Shown here: positions 1 to 6,761 of the stretch, in pieces
Layout of the letters: every line of letters begins with the position of its first letter
Numbering within the stretch: the first letter of the stretch is position 1
From: Acidobacteriota bacterium
Lineage (GTDB): Bacteria; Acidobacteriota; UBA6911; RPQK01
Length of the DNA: 8,979 bases
Reading direction: 5' to 3'
Assembly (NCBI GenBank): GCA_003819755.1
Contig: RPQK01000275.1
Coordinates: 1-8,979, forward strand
Position numbers and translations under genes: made by a program
The notes under the pieces: model-generated
Seen by the model: only the letters and a program-made list of their open reading frames with translations
What the model was told of the DNA's origin: nothing
The model's database searches: none

Positions 1-1502
1 GTGGTTGCGACGCAGGCGCGGCTATCCACCGACTCATGCCGGTCCGCCCTAAGACCGCCGATCAGACGGCTGTGCGGAGTCAGGAATCGTGTGGCTTCTG
101 CGAAAAGCGCGACGTGGCTGAATCGCATGTCTTCGATGCGCGGGGAGGCAAGATAGGCAGCAGTAGCGAGATCACCGGATGTTTTCCCCATCGCGCTGCG
201 GCCGCGGTGGAAGTCGTGACGGGTGTCTCCTCCCAGGACGATGAGGGTTGGATTCCCGGCCTGCAGCGTGACGGCGACGCGGCCTCCCATGGTCCGGCGG
301 TCGGGGTTCATGCCCGAGAACGTGGTGCCGGGGGTGCGGAGGCTGTAGTTGTCCATTACATGATCGACGTAGTTGTAGTAAGACTGAGCCTCAATTTTCC
401 CGATCCAGGACGCAAGGTGTTGCCTTTCGAACCGGAGGCCGATGTTGTCACGAGCGAACCGGGGACCGTCCATAGCTCGGTCGGCATAGGCCGCACGTCC
501 ATCGCTCTGAGCCAACGAGAGTTCGAGGCGAGTGTTTTCGCCGGGAGTCCAGCCGAGAGCCGCGTTACCGCTCCAGCGCGTATAAAGCGAATGGACGGAG
601 GAGCTGTTCCCGTCTCGGTAGTCGCCCGTATGCGAGCGGGTGCCGACGGCCTGGGCGTAGCCGCGGGGCATGAGCGCTCGGACATCGATCATTTCGTCGT
701 GACGCCCGAAGCTGCCGACGGTCAAGGAAGTGTGCAGCTCGATCGTTGCGGTCTCCACTCGTTTCAAGTCTCGCTCGAAAAGAACGGCGCCGGCGGAGAT
801 GGCCGGACCATACTGCACGGTTTGCGGGCCTTTCACAACGGTGATGCGATCGTAGGCGCCGGGAAACACGTAGGCGGTTGGGGGATCCATCCGTCCTCCG
901 CATCCCCCGGAAATCTGCTCTCCGTCAAGCAGGATGCTCAGACGGGAGCCTGACATCCCGCGAAAGACCGGATCGCCGTCCGCGCCACCTTTGCGAATGA
1001 CCGAGAAACCGGGGATAGCTTTGAGATAGTCCGCGCCGTCGTGGGCGGGAATAGGCTGTCGGGGCGCGCGCGGATCGGTTTCCACAACCAGCGGTCTGTC
1101 CATCGCCGGCGCCGTCACGACAACGACCGTTTCTTTCTTTTCGAGGCTCATAGTCAGGTCAATTTGGACTTCCGCCCCGGCCGCGATCAGGATGTCCCGG
1201 CGGATGGCGGTCTCGAATCCGGGTGACGCGCCGGAAACCTGGTAGCGGCCAGCCGGCACCGAGTCGAAGACGTATCTCCCTGCCTGGTCGGTAACGGTCG
1301 AAAGTGCCAGGCCCGAAGTGAGATCCTTGAGCTCTACTTTCCCCGCTTGGACGATGGCGCCGGTGGGGTCCTTCAGAGTTCCGAGGATGCGCCCGGTATC
1401 CTCGGTGACCTTCTGCTCGATCGCGTGAGCCGATACCATAATTGACTGTGACGTCTGCGCAGCCGGTGTCGCGAATAAGAGGAACAACAATACTCTGTTC
1501 AT
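1..1502 (-). CDS. TonB-dependent receptor, OprC/NosA-type copper receptor (3' end beyond window)
   Basis: Outer-membrane beta-barrel receptor, probably importing copper with TonB energy. The frame is open from ATG at 1502 to the window edge, giving 500 residues without a stop; the rest of the barrel is missing. Visible parts are a short signal peptide (about 1-16), a carboxypeptidase-regulatory-like beta-sandwich (about 36-118), a TonB-box-like ETVVVVT stretch (124-130), a plug (about 140-245) and the first barrel strands. The plug contains GGCGGRMDPPTAYVFP, giving CxxxM at C201/M205. An HxM lies at H381/M383. As I remember the OprC structure, its copper ligands are C143, M147, H323 and M325; the separations here (4, 176 and 2 residues) are the same. 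The plug also has the family-like KGPQTVQYGP and SAGAVLFERD segments. The ribosome binding site is weak (GAAGG about 10 nt upstream). A small Cys-rich secreted protein lies just upstream on the same strand, which fits a metal role. The TonB receptor call is near certain; copper as substrate is a strong inference. Confidence 0.88.
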   Translation of the reverse strand, partial: MNRVLLFLLFATPAAQTSQSIMVSAHAIEQKVTEDTGRILGTLKDPTGAIVQAGKVELKDLTSGLALSTVTDQAGRYVFDSVPAGRYQVSGASPGFETAIRRDILIAAGAEVQIDLTMSLEKKETVVVVTAPAMDRPLVVETDPRAPRQPIPAHDGADYLKAIPGFSVIRKGGADGDPVFRGMSGSRLSILLDGEQISGGCGGRMDPPTAYVFPGAYDRITVVKGPQTVQYGPAISAGAVLFERDLKRVETATIELHTSLTVGSFGRHDEMIDVRALMPRGYAQAVGTRSHTGDYRDGNSSSVHSLYTRWSGNAALGWTPGENTRLELSLAQSDGRAAYADRAMDGPRFARDNIGLRFERQHLASWIGKIEAQSYYNYVDHVMDNYSLRTPGTTFSGMNPDRRTMGGRVAVTLQAGNPTLIVLGGDTRHDFHRGRSAMGKTSGDLATAAYLASPRIEDMRFSHVALFAEATRFLTPHSRLIGGLRADRHESVDSRACVAT

Positions 1503-1708
1503 AGAGGTAACCCTTCGCTTGAAGATTCGGAATCATGAAAAGAGGCCGGGTGTTCCAGCTTCATGTTCGCGCGTTCCGCGCGGAAGTTCGGTGGAAATGC
1601 CGGAAAATGGGGGCCTTGCCAGGCTCGCGGGGCACTCCCAAGCTGGGCTCGCGTCGAAACGACACACCAATCCTTTGGCCTCTGGGAACTGGAAAACGAA
1701 GGAAGGGG

Positions 1709-2077
1709 CTAGTGGGGAGGACCCCGCTGACGCTTGGAGTTCAGCGGGCCGGAGACAGGTTGACCGCCTTGATCCGGCTGGTCGAGGCCGGTTGGCATCA
1801 GCCCGGTGACATTCACCGGATCCCGAAGAATTGCGTGGACCTTCAGTGAAAGGAAGGACAGTCCGGCAGCCGTGCACGGGCATTTGTGCCCGGCGTCCTG
1901 CATGAAAGCCTGTTCCGGGTCGGAATGCTTCGACTTGCAGGAGCACTCGCAAATACCGCCATCATTGGTGCAACCGCACCCGCAGCTGTCGTCGCTGACT
2001 GGGATGGAGAACAGTGGCGCCGCACTGAACCCCAGCAGGATCCCGATGATGAGAAAGGCGATCAGTCGACGTGCCAT
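1709..2077 (-). CDS. Small secreted Cys-rich protein, possible metal (copper) binder
   Basis: This 122-residue protein belongs to no family I recognise. It opens with a basic MARR and a hydrophobic segment (about 5-24) ending in SAAPLFS, so it is probably exported or anchored in the membrane. Two clusters, CGCGC (32-36) and CECSC (43-47), are followed by HKCPC (64-68). That gives eight cysteines in 37 residues, with H51, M59 and H64 among them. The C-terminal half (about 69-122) lacks cysteine and ends proline- and glycine-rich. I chose ATG at 2077; an in-frame GTG at 2086 would add three residues (MDK), and neither has a strong ribosome binding site. The stop lies 206 nt upstream of the OprC-like receptor on the same strand, so co-transcription is plausible. 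From context I infer periplasmic copper binding or delivery. Iron-sulphur or zinc binding, or a disulphide-rich fold, are alternatives. The other minus-strand frames here have no signal peptide or comparable pattern. Confidence 0.62.
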   Translation of the reverse strand: MARRLIAFLIIGILLGFSAAPLFSIPVSDDSCGCGCTNDGGICECSCKSKHSDPEQAFMQDAGHKCPCTAAGLSFLSLKVHAILRDPVNVTGLMPTGLDQPDQGGQPVSGPLNSKRQRGPPH

Positions 2078-2275
2078 CTTATCCACGGCCAGCTTTTAGC
2101 CGGTGGCACCGCCTGTCGGTGTCCCGGTTGCCGAAACTGGTGAGCTCTTTATTGCCTTCTCATACAACGTATCCGAGAATCGGGTAAAGTTCCAAACGCG
2201 GCAATTCAGGCGAGTGATCAAGAGGCGACAGCCGGTGTCGTGTTGTGGAAATGGGTCGACCTGCTTCCCGTATGA
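2078..2275. other. Intergenic region upstream of the Cys-rich gene
   Basis: I see no gene in this stretch. The short open frames in it show no recognisable domain or ribosome binding site. It should hold the minus-strand promoter for the Cys-rich gene and the receptor. A possible TTGGAA / TACGTT pair lies around 2169-2198 on the minus strand, but the match is too weak to call. Left of it is the gene start; right of it begin the repeats. Confidence 0.4.
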
Positions 2276-2276
2276 G

Positions 2277-2414
2277 GTCCGTAGGACTGACACGTTTGCA
2301 GGTCCGTAGAAGACTGACACGTTTGTAGAAACCGTTCCGCGAGGCAATAGCTGGTCCGTAGGACTGACACGTGGACCGGCACCCCGGTAAGGTCACGTGT
2401 CAGTCCTACGGACC
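2277..2414. repeat. Four copies of a 19-bp motif (three direct, one inverted)
   Basis: The motif GTCCGTAGGACTGACACGT occurs three times in plus orientation, at about 2278-2296, 2302-2322 (with a 2-nt insertion, GTAGAAGAC) and 2354-2372. It occurs once inverted, at about 2395-2413. The last two copies form the inner part of the 46-bp inverted repeat. Spacing between copies is irregular (about 24, 52 and 41 bp), which argues against a CRISPR array or a simple tandem repeat. It looks like a dispersed intergenic repeat family that has accumulated here. Confidence 0.75.
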
Positions 2415-2439
2415 AGCTATTGCCTCGCGGAACGGTTTC
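2328..2439. repeat. Perfect 46-bp inverted repeat with 20-nt spacer (MITE-like palindrome)
   Basis: The arms 2328-2373 and 2394-2439 are exact reverse complements over 46 bp, enclosing a 20-nt spacer (2374-2393). As RNA this would be a very stable hairpin. It lies 47 nt past the stop of the TPR gene and upstream of the Cys-rich gene, so it could end or insulate the TPR transcript, although no T-run follows it. The whole unit is 112 bp with no coding capacity, in the size range of a MITE or REP/BIME-like element. I see no clear target-site duplication at its edges. A smaller imperfect hairpin (GGCTG/CAGCC, 2451-2466) follows. Confidence 0.85.
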
Positions 2440-2486
2440 ACCCTCATCCTGGCTGCGCTCCCAGCCGAGACAAACCTGACGAAAGA

Positions 2487-3668
2487 CTACCGCCCAGATC
2501 CACCCGATCGCCGCTTCGACCAGAGCTCGATGATCGCCTTGTGTTCTTTCGGCAGGCGGGTTGTACGGAGAAGAGTATCGACGGCCGGCCCGAGTCGGGG
2601 ATTGAGCTCGAGGGCGTAATCGAGGTCTTTCAGGCCGTCTCCGTGGTTACCTTGAACCAATCGGATGATTCCTCGATTCACGTATGCGCCTGGCGAGCGG
2701 GGCTGGAGTTGGATCGCGCGATTGAAGTCGCTCAGGGCACCCTCTAAGTCTCCTTTCGCATACAGGGCGCCACCGCGAGTTTGATAGGCTGCTGCAAGTT
2801 GCGGTTCAACCTGAATGGCTCTGCTGCTGTCGGCGATGGCCCCATCCATATCACCTTTCCTGGCTCGTACAGCCGCTCGATTCTGGTACGCTTCAGGAAG
2901 ACTGGCGTTAAGTTCAAGCGCTCTGCTGAAGTCTGCCACAGCCTCTTCAAACATGCCTTGGTCCGTCCAGAGATTCCCCCGGTTGTTGTAGGCCGCAGCC
3001 AAGAAGTTACGGATGCCCGACTCCACGCAATGCTTGGATGAGCCGGTTCCCGCTCCGATCGCGGCAGAGTAGTCCCTGAAAGCGGCTTCCCGGTCGCCCG
3101 AGCTCTGCCGATCAACCGCTCGGTTGAAGTAGGCCTGGGCAAGTTGTGAACAAAGAGATTGCCGGAGCTTGGGCACGATTGCGATCGAGGCCTCAAAGTC
3201 CATGATGGCCCCGTCAAAATCCCCTTTCCCCAAGCGGAGGAGACCTCGGCCCAGATACGGTTGGGAAACGTCAGATCGGATGGCAATCGCCTTGGTGAAA
3301 TCCGCTATAGCTGCGTCGCGATCTCCTCCGGCCGCATGAGCGATGCCGCGGTTGTGGTACGCCTCCGCACATTTCGGATCCAGTTCGATCGCAATAGCGA
3401 AATCCGCGGCGGCCAGATCCAATCGGTCTTTCTGAAGCCACTCATTTCCACGCTCGACGTAAGACCGGACCATATCCTTTCGTTCAGGCATTTCATTCGA
3501 AGGACGGATATTTCGGGATACATAAAGCTCCCATAAGCGGAGCCGATCTTGCCTTGAGATTGAGGGGGCAACTTCGACATTCTGTCCTGCCGACCACCCC
3601 ATGCAAAGAGGGAGCAGACCGAGAACAACACGGAAGAACCGGGCTGTCCAGAAAAGCGGAATCTCCAT
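2487..3668 (-). CDS. Exported TPR-repeat protein
   Basis: A 393-residue protein with an N-terminal hydrophobic segment (about 10-26, then SAGQ) that looks like a signal peptide, although a membrane anchor is possible. It is followed by a linker (30-66) and about eight tetratricopeptide repeats. The repeats lie near 67-100, 101-134, 135-168, 177-210 (degenerate, with an insertion rich in G and S to about 220), 224-257, 258-291, 292-325 and 326-359. Typical positions are visible: A-Y-x-N-R-G at the first helix, G-D near the turn, A-I-x-D-F-x-x-A-I in the second helix, then L-x-P. The C-terminus (360-393) is basic and non-repetitive. TPR arrays bind proteins; nothing here names a partner or reaction. 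The ATG at 3668 is supported by AGGAGG (3674-3679) 5 nt upstream. The gene stands alone, flanked by repeat DNA on both sides. Confidence 0.93.
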   Translation of the reverse strand: MEIPLFWTARFFRVVLGLLPLCMGWSAGQNVEVAPSISRQDRLRLWELYVSRNIRPSNEMPERKDMVRSYVERGNEWLQKDRLDLAAADFAIAIELDPKCAEAYHNRGIAHAAGGDRDAAIADFTKAIAIRSDVSQPYLGRGLLRLGKGDFDGAIMDFEASIAIVPKLRQSLCSQLAQAYFNRAVDRQSSGDREAAFRDYSAAIGAGTGSSKHCVESGIRNFLAAAYNNRGNLWTDQGMFEEAVADFSRALELNASLPEAYQNRAAVRARKGDMDGAIADSSRAIQVEPQLAAAYQTRGGALYAKGDLEGALSDFNRAIQLQPRSPGAYVNRGIIRLVQGNHGDGLKDLDYALELNPRLGPAVDTLLRTTRLPKEHKAIIELWSKRRSGGSGR

Positions 3669-3786
3669 ACGATCCTCCTCTCGACCCCCGAACCTCCCCT
3701 GGCTTCATCTCTATCCATGCAGGCGCACCGTTTTCGAAAAGCGATCGAGCAGGAACTTCATCCCGAACTGTTCAGCTCGTTAGGAA

Positions 3787-4056
3787 ATGGCTTGCCTGAC
3801 ACGGCGAATGCCGATAGGCGTTGAGGGACACCCGATCGAGAAGTCCAAGGGGCTAGGAGAACAGCGAAGGCGGGCCTTCAGCAGGGACCGACCCCTTCGG
3901 GGTCGAAGGCCACTTCCTTGGTCTGACTGGGGGACCTCCTTCGGTCCAGCCCATGCTGAAAGAGTTGCGCATCATGCTCAGTACGCCACCCTTTCAGGGT
4001 TGGGCGAACGGGTCAATCGGTTATTCCCAACGCTCGTTTTTTGCTATCTGTGAGTA
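3787..4056. repeat. Hairpin-rich intergenic repeat-like block
   Basis: Non-coding, with several nested palindromes. CGACCCC-TTC-GGGGTCG (3889-3905) is a perfect 7-bp stem. GGACC/GGTCC (3932-3936/3943-3947) is a second. TTCAGCA/TGCTGAA (3877-3883/3954-3960) encloses both, so 3877-3960 can fold into a branched structure. ACCCT-TTC-AGGGT (3988-4000) follows, then a run of six T at 4038-4043. This design resembles REP/BIME-type or IS200/IS605-derived repeats. One plus-strand frame (3787-4053) stays open, but it has no ribosome binding site or domain and runs through the palindromes. The block ends next to a truncated permease fragment. Confidence 0.5.
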
Positions 4057-4114
4057 TTAGACTCGTGGAAAGGTCAATTGGTTGGGAAAGCCTGAGAAAC
4101 CAGGCGTTCCTCCA

Positions 4115-4246
4115 ATGGATCCAAGGGTGACACACCGTATTCTCGCGTCAGGTATGGTCTTCGCTCTCATGATGGGTCTGATCGGCGGTTTTCTGCCGGC
4201 TCTCCGGGCTGCGCGTTTCCCGTTGATTGACGCTCTGAGGCAGTGA
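4115..4246 (+). pseudogene. C-terminal remnant of FtsX/MacB-type ABC transporter permease
   Basis: The plus-strand frame ending at TGA 4244-4246 encodes a hydrophobic helix followed by LPALRAARFPLIDALRQ. That is the characteristic end of MacB/FtsX-like permeases: last transmembrane helix, a P-A-x-x-A-A-R turn, then x-x-A-L-R. Similarity seems to begin near VTHRILASG (about 4127). The frame stays open back to 4061, but those residues are not family-like, and a stop (TAG 4058-4060) precedes it. The extracellular domain and the other helices, several hundred residues, are absent. The break falls beside the hairpin-rich block ending near 4056. The fragment lies opposite in orientation to every intact gene in the window. 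The ATG at 4115 is just the first Met and need not be a real start. Confidence 0.7.
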
Positions 4247-4252
4247 ATTGAA

Positions 4253-4294
4253 ATGAAAGACGACTTGCGCTCCCTTCGGATCAGCATGGACTAA
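4253..4294 (+). pseudogene. 13-codon stub following the permease remnant
   Basis: Six nucleotides after the permease stop, an ATG (4253-4255) opens a frame encoding MKDDLRSLRISMD before TAA. The start resembles the cytoplasmic N-terminus of membrane-fusion/HlyD-type adaptors, which often read M-K-x-D-L-x-x-L-R-I. Such an adaptor gene next to a MacB-like permease would fit. This is a guess from a very short peptide. The stub may be the 5' end of a second gene lost in the same deletion, or chance. From here to the phoU stop (4361) I see nothing further. Confidence 0.3.
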
Positions 4295-4360
4295 CGGGGC
4301 GAGTCTTCCAATCAGCGGTTTTCGACGCAATCGCCACCGCAAGGTTTCGCCTCCCCGCAA

Positions 4361-5050
4361 TCAGCTTTGCCCGGCCTGTTCGCGCAGGGCCCGGACTTTT
4401 TCAAAGTGGCGGATATCCTTGCCTTCCACCATGAAAACCACCATTTCGGCCACATTCGAGCTATGATCGCCGACCCGCTCGACGTATTTGGCAATTGAGA
4501 AAAGATGAGCCAGTGGAGGGATCAGAGTCCGGTCGCGGCCCATAGCCTCCACGATTTCGCTCCAGAGGCGCGCGTGCATCTCATCCACCTGATCGTCTTC
4601 GCCAATCACTTGCCGCGCCAGCACCGGGTCTCGATTAACGAAAGCGTCCAGAGCGCGTTTGAGCATTGACTGGGCGAAGACCGCCATGAGCGGAAGGGTA
4701 GCGAAGTCGTTAATGGGAGGCTGCTTGAGGATCTCGATCACGTGCTCCGAAATGTCCTTTGACATGTCCCCCACCCGCTCCAGGTCTTTCACGATTTTCA
4801 GGGAAGTAGCGATAAAGCGAAGATCCCGGGCGACCGGCTGCCGCCGGGCGAGAATCGAGAGACAAGCCTCGTCGATGCGGATCTCCCTGAAGTCCACTGA
4901 CGGGTCGCGCAGTATCACTCCCTTCGCCAAAGCAGGGTTGCGGGTAATCAAGGAGTGAAGGGCGTCCCCGATGTTCCGTTCCACCTGGGCGCCGAGATCC
5001 AGAAGCGCGTGTTTGAGCTCGTCCAGTTCCTCTTCGAACTTTCTGTCCAT
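4361..5050 (-). CDS. phoU: Phosphate signalling / transport accessory protein PhoU
   Basis: PhoU is a cytoplasmic all-helical protein that represses Pho signalling when phosphate is plentiful, by linking the Pst transporter to the PhoR kinase, and it restrains phosphate uptake. The 229 residues match the usual family length. Two PhoU repeats are visible: DLERVGDMSKDI (89-100) in the first half and YVERVGDHSSNVAE (189-202) in the second. Both carry the family E-R-x-x-D metal-cluster motif. The RQPVARDLRFI segment (70-80) before the first motif is also typical. The start ATG lies 2 nt after the pstB stop (TAG-TC-ATG), so translation is probably coupled and a separate ribosome binding site is weak. 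It is the last gene of the operon. No clear terminator is visible downstream. No phoR or phoB is in the window, so the signalling partner is unseen. Confidence 0.97.
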   Translation of the reverse strand: MDRKFEEELDELKHALLDLGAQVERNIGDALHSLITRNPALAKGVILRDPSVDFREIRIDEACLSILARRQPVARDLRFIATSLKIVKDLERVGDMSKDISEHVIEILKQPPINDFATLPLMAVFAQSMLKRALDAFVNRDPVLARQVIGEDDQVDEMHARLWSEIVEAMGRDRTLIPPLAHLFSIAKYVERVGDHSSNVAEMVVFMVEGKDIRHFEKVRALREQAGQS

Positions 5051-5052
5051 GA

Positions 5053-5868
5053 CTATCCGAACCTTCCCGTCACGTAGTCCTCGGTTCTCTGCTGGCGAGG
5101 ATTGGTGAAAATGACTTCGGTCCTGTCAAACTCGATGATCTGCCCCAGGTAGAAGAAGGCCGTGAAGTCGCTTACCCGGGCGGCCTGCTGCATGTTGTGT
5201 GTGACGATGACGATTGTATAGTCTTTCTTCAGCTCCTGGATGAGATCCTCGATGCGAGCGGTGGCGATCGGGTCAAGGGCGCTGGCCGGTTCGTCCATCA
5301 GCAGGACCTCGGGTTGAATTGCGAGCGCCCGGGCGATGCAGAGCCGTTGCTGTTGGCCGCCCGACAAGTCAAGCGCGGAGGACTTGAGCCGGTCTTTCAC
5401 CTCCTCCCAGATCGCCGCGTGTCGGAGGCTCTGCTCCACCTTCGCCTCGATTTCCCTCCTGTCCTTCCACCCGTTAACCCTCAACCCGTAGGCCACATTG
5501 TCGTAGATGGACTTCGGGAACGGATTCGACTTCTGAAAGACCATGCCCACCCGGCACCGCAACTGAACGACGTCCATGTCCGGGGCATAAATGTCCTGGC
5601 CGTCCAGAAGGATCTTTCCTTGGACACGCGTGCCGGGGATTATGTCGTTCATCCGGTTCAAACAACGCAGAAACGTCGACTTGCCGCAACCCGAGGGTCC
5701 AATCAGCCCGGTCACACGATTGGAAGGGATAGTTATCGTGACATCCGAAAGCGCTTTTTTCTCGCTGTAGAAGAAATCCAGATCCTTGGCTTCGATCTTC
5801 GGGTCGGAAAGTGGCTGGATCGTATGTTTGCCGTTTTTCTTCGACACGACGTCGGCTGGCAGCTTCAT
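5053..5868 (-). CDS. pstB: Phosphate ABC transporter ATP-binding protein PstB
   Basis: PstB is the ATPase that powers high-affinity phosphate import by PstSCA; it works as a dimer on the inner face of the cytoplasmic membrane. All ABC motifs are intact: Walker A GPSGCGKST (57-65), Q-loop FQKSNPFPKSIYDNVAYG (111-128, the PstB-typical form), signature LSGGQQQR (168-175), Walker B VLLMDEP (188-194), D-loop SALDP (196-200) and the switch histidine in VTHNMQQA (H224). The tail EVIFTNPRQQRTEDYVTGRFG is the usual PstB C-terminus. At 271 residues it is slightly longer than the E. coli protein because of an N-terminal lead of about 20 basic and polar residues. Its ATG overlaps the pstA stop by 4 nt (ATGA), indicating translational coupling. 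Confidence 0.98.
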   Translation of the reverse strand: MKLPADVVSKKNGKHTIQPLSDPKIEAKDLDFFYSEKKALSDVTITIPSNRVTGLIGPSGCGKSTFLRCLNRMNDIIPGTRVQGKILLDGQDIYAPDMDVVQLRCRVGMVFQKSNPFPKSIYDNVAYGLRVNGWKDRREIEAKVEQSLRHAAIWEEVKDRLKSSALDLSGGQQQRLCIARALAIQPEVLLMDEPASALDPIATARIEDLIQELKKDYTIVIVTHNMQQAARVSDFTAFFYLGQIIEFDRTEVIFTNPRQQRTEDYVTGRFG

Positions 5869-6761
5869 TGTGAATGCCTCTTCTGGTAACGGTTACGGAG
5901 CAAAATGGCGATTGCGTTCATCAGGATCAGCATGGGAAGAAGAACAGCAATGGCAGCCGCAGCGTTTGCGTGGAACCCGGCTTGCGGGCGTGAGACCCAG
6001 TTGAATATCTGGATGGGAAGCACCGTGAAGGGGGAGAGCAGGCTGTCGGGCACAAAGGCGACGTATGTGATTGCACCAATCGTTATCAAGGGGGCCGTCT
6101 CCCCAATCGCCCGAGAAAGACCCAGGATAGTGCTCGTCAGAATGCCCGATAGGGCCATCGGCAGAACCTGATGGCGGATTGTCTGCCAGCGGGTTGCTCC
6201 GAGCGCGTACGAAGCTTCGCGGATCGAGTCGGGCACCGTGCGCAAGGCCTCCCTGCATCCAATGATGATGACGGGCAGGACCAGGAGGGCGAGGGTCAAG
6301 GCGCCAGCCAGGAGGCTGCGGCCGAGCGCCATAAAGCGAACGAAGATAGCCAATCCGAGAAGGCCGTAAATGATGGAGGGCACACCAGCCAGGTTGGCGA
6401 TATTGATGTCGATCAAGCGCGAAAACCAACCGAGCCCGAACCCTCCCTTTTCGGCGTATTCCTCGAGATAGATGGCAGCGCCGACCCCCACCGGAAAGGA
6501 GAAAAAAGCGGTCAATAGCATGACGTAAAGTGTGCCGACGACGGCGGGCAGCACTCCGGCCCTCTCCGGGAAGCGCGAGGGGTAACCCGTGAGGAATTCC
6601 CAGCCAAGGCGTGACAAACCGTCCACGACCACGCTTGTAAGCAGGAGCGCGAGTATCAGGAGTGCACCTGCGAGGATCGCTATGCACACGATCTGAAAAA
6701 GCAGTTCTTTCCAAAACCTCGCGCCCGCCGAGCGGGGCAGCGCGGCCGACTGGCTACTCAT
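5865..6761 (-). CDS. pstA: Phosphate ABC transporter permease PstA
   Basis: PstA is one of the two inner-membrane subunits that form the phosphate channel with PstC and dock on PstB. The 298 residues hold about six hydrophobic helices, at roughly 22-47, 72-98, 122-145, 148-169, 207-232 and 268-288. The permease EAA loop that contacts the ATPase is at about 182-208 (EASYALGATRWQTIRHQVLP). It is followed by the family-typical LSRAIGETAPLITIGA (215-230), which with the preceding loop separates PstA from other permeases. The segment LDPI-like FTVLPIQIFNWVSRP (245-259) also fits PstA. The ATG overlaps the pstC stop by 4 nt (CGATGAG), and the stop overlaps the pstB start by 4 nt. Confidence 0.97.
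   Translation of the reverse strand: MSSQSAALPRSAGARFWKELLFQIVCIAILAGALLILALLLTSVVVDGLSRLGWEFLTGYPSRFPERAGVLPAVVGTLYVMLLTAFFSFPVGVGAAIYLEEYAEKGGFGLGWFSRLIDINIANLAGVPSIIYGLLGLAIFVRFMALGRSLLAGALTLALLVLPVIIIGCREALRTVPDSIREASYALGATRWQTIRHQVLPMALSGILTSTILGLSRAIGETAPLITIGAITYVAFVPDSLLSPFTVLPIQIFNWVSRPQAGFHANAAAAIAVLLPMLILMNAIAILLRNRYQKRHSQ

Noticed and set aside
36..953. Long plus-strand open frame (305 codons)
   Set aside because: It is antisense to the TonB receptor, whose minus-strand frame shows clear plug and copper motifs. The plus product has no domain, low-complexity V/G/A composition and no ribosome binding site.
1533..1952. Minus-strand open frame of 139 codons overlapping the Cys-rich gene
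   Set aside because: It has no signal peptide, domain or ribosome binding site; the overlapping frame 1709-2077 has a convincing signal peptide and patterned cysteines.
2277..2414. Possible CRISPR array
   Set aside because: Repeat units are in mixed orientation with irregular spacing, one carries an insertion, and no cas gene is present.
2744..3286. Minus-strand open frame of 180 codons inside the TPR gene
   Set aside because: Shadow frame of the TPR protein, whose own frame carries eight recognisable repeats; the shadow product shows no family features.
3787..4053. Plus-strand open frame of 88 codons between the TPR gene and the permease relic
   Set aside because: It reads through several palindromes, lacks a ribosome binding site and has no recognisable domain; more likely repeat DNA that happens to stay open.
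4295..4357. Possible rho-independent terminator for the pst operon
   Set aside because: CGGGGCGA can pair with TCGCCTCCCCG only with mismatches across a long loop, and no T-run follows on the minus strand.
5197..5889. Plus-strand open frame of 230 codons
   Set aside because: Fully antisense to pstB, which has every ABC motif intact.
5893..6714. Minus-strand open frame of 273 codons
   Set aside because: Alternative frame of pstA; arginine- and proline-rich product without membrane segments, while the pstA frame is a clear permease.
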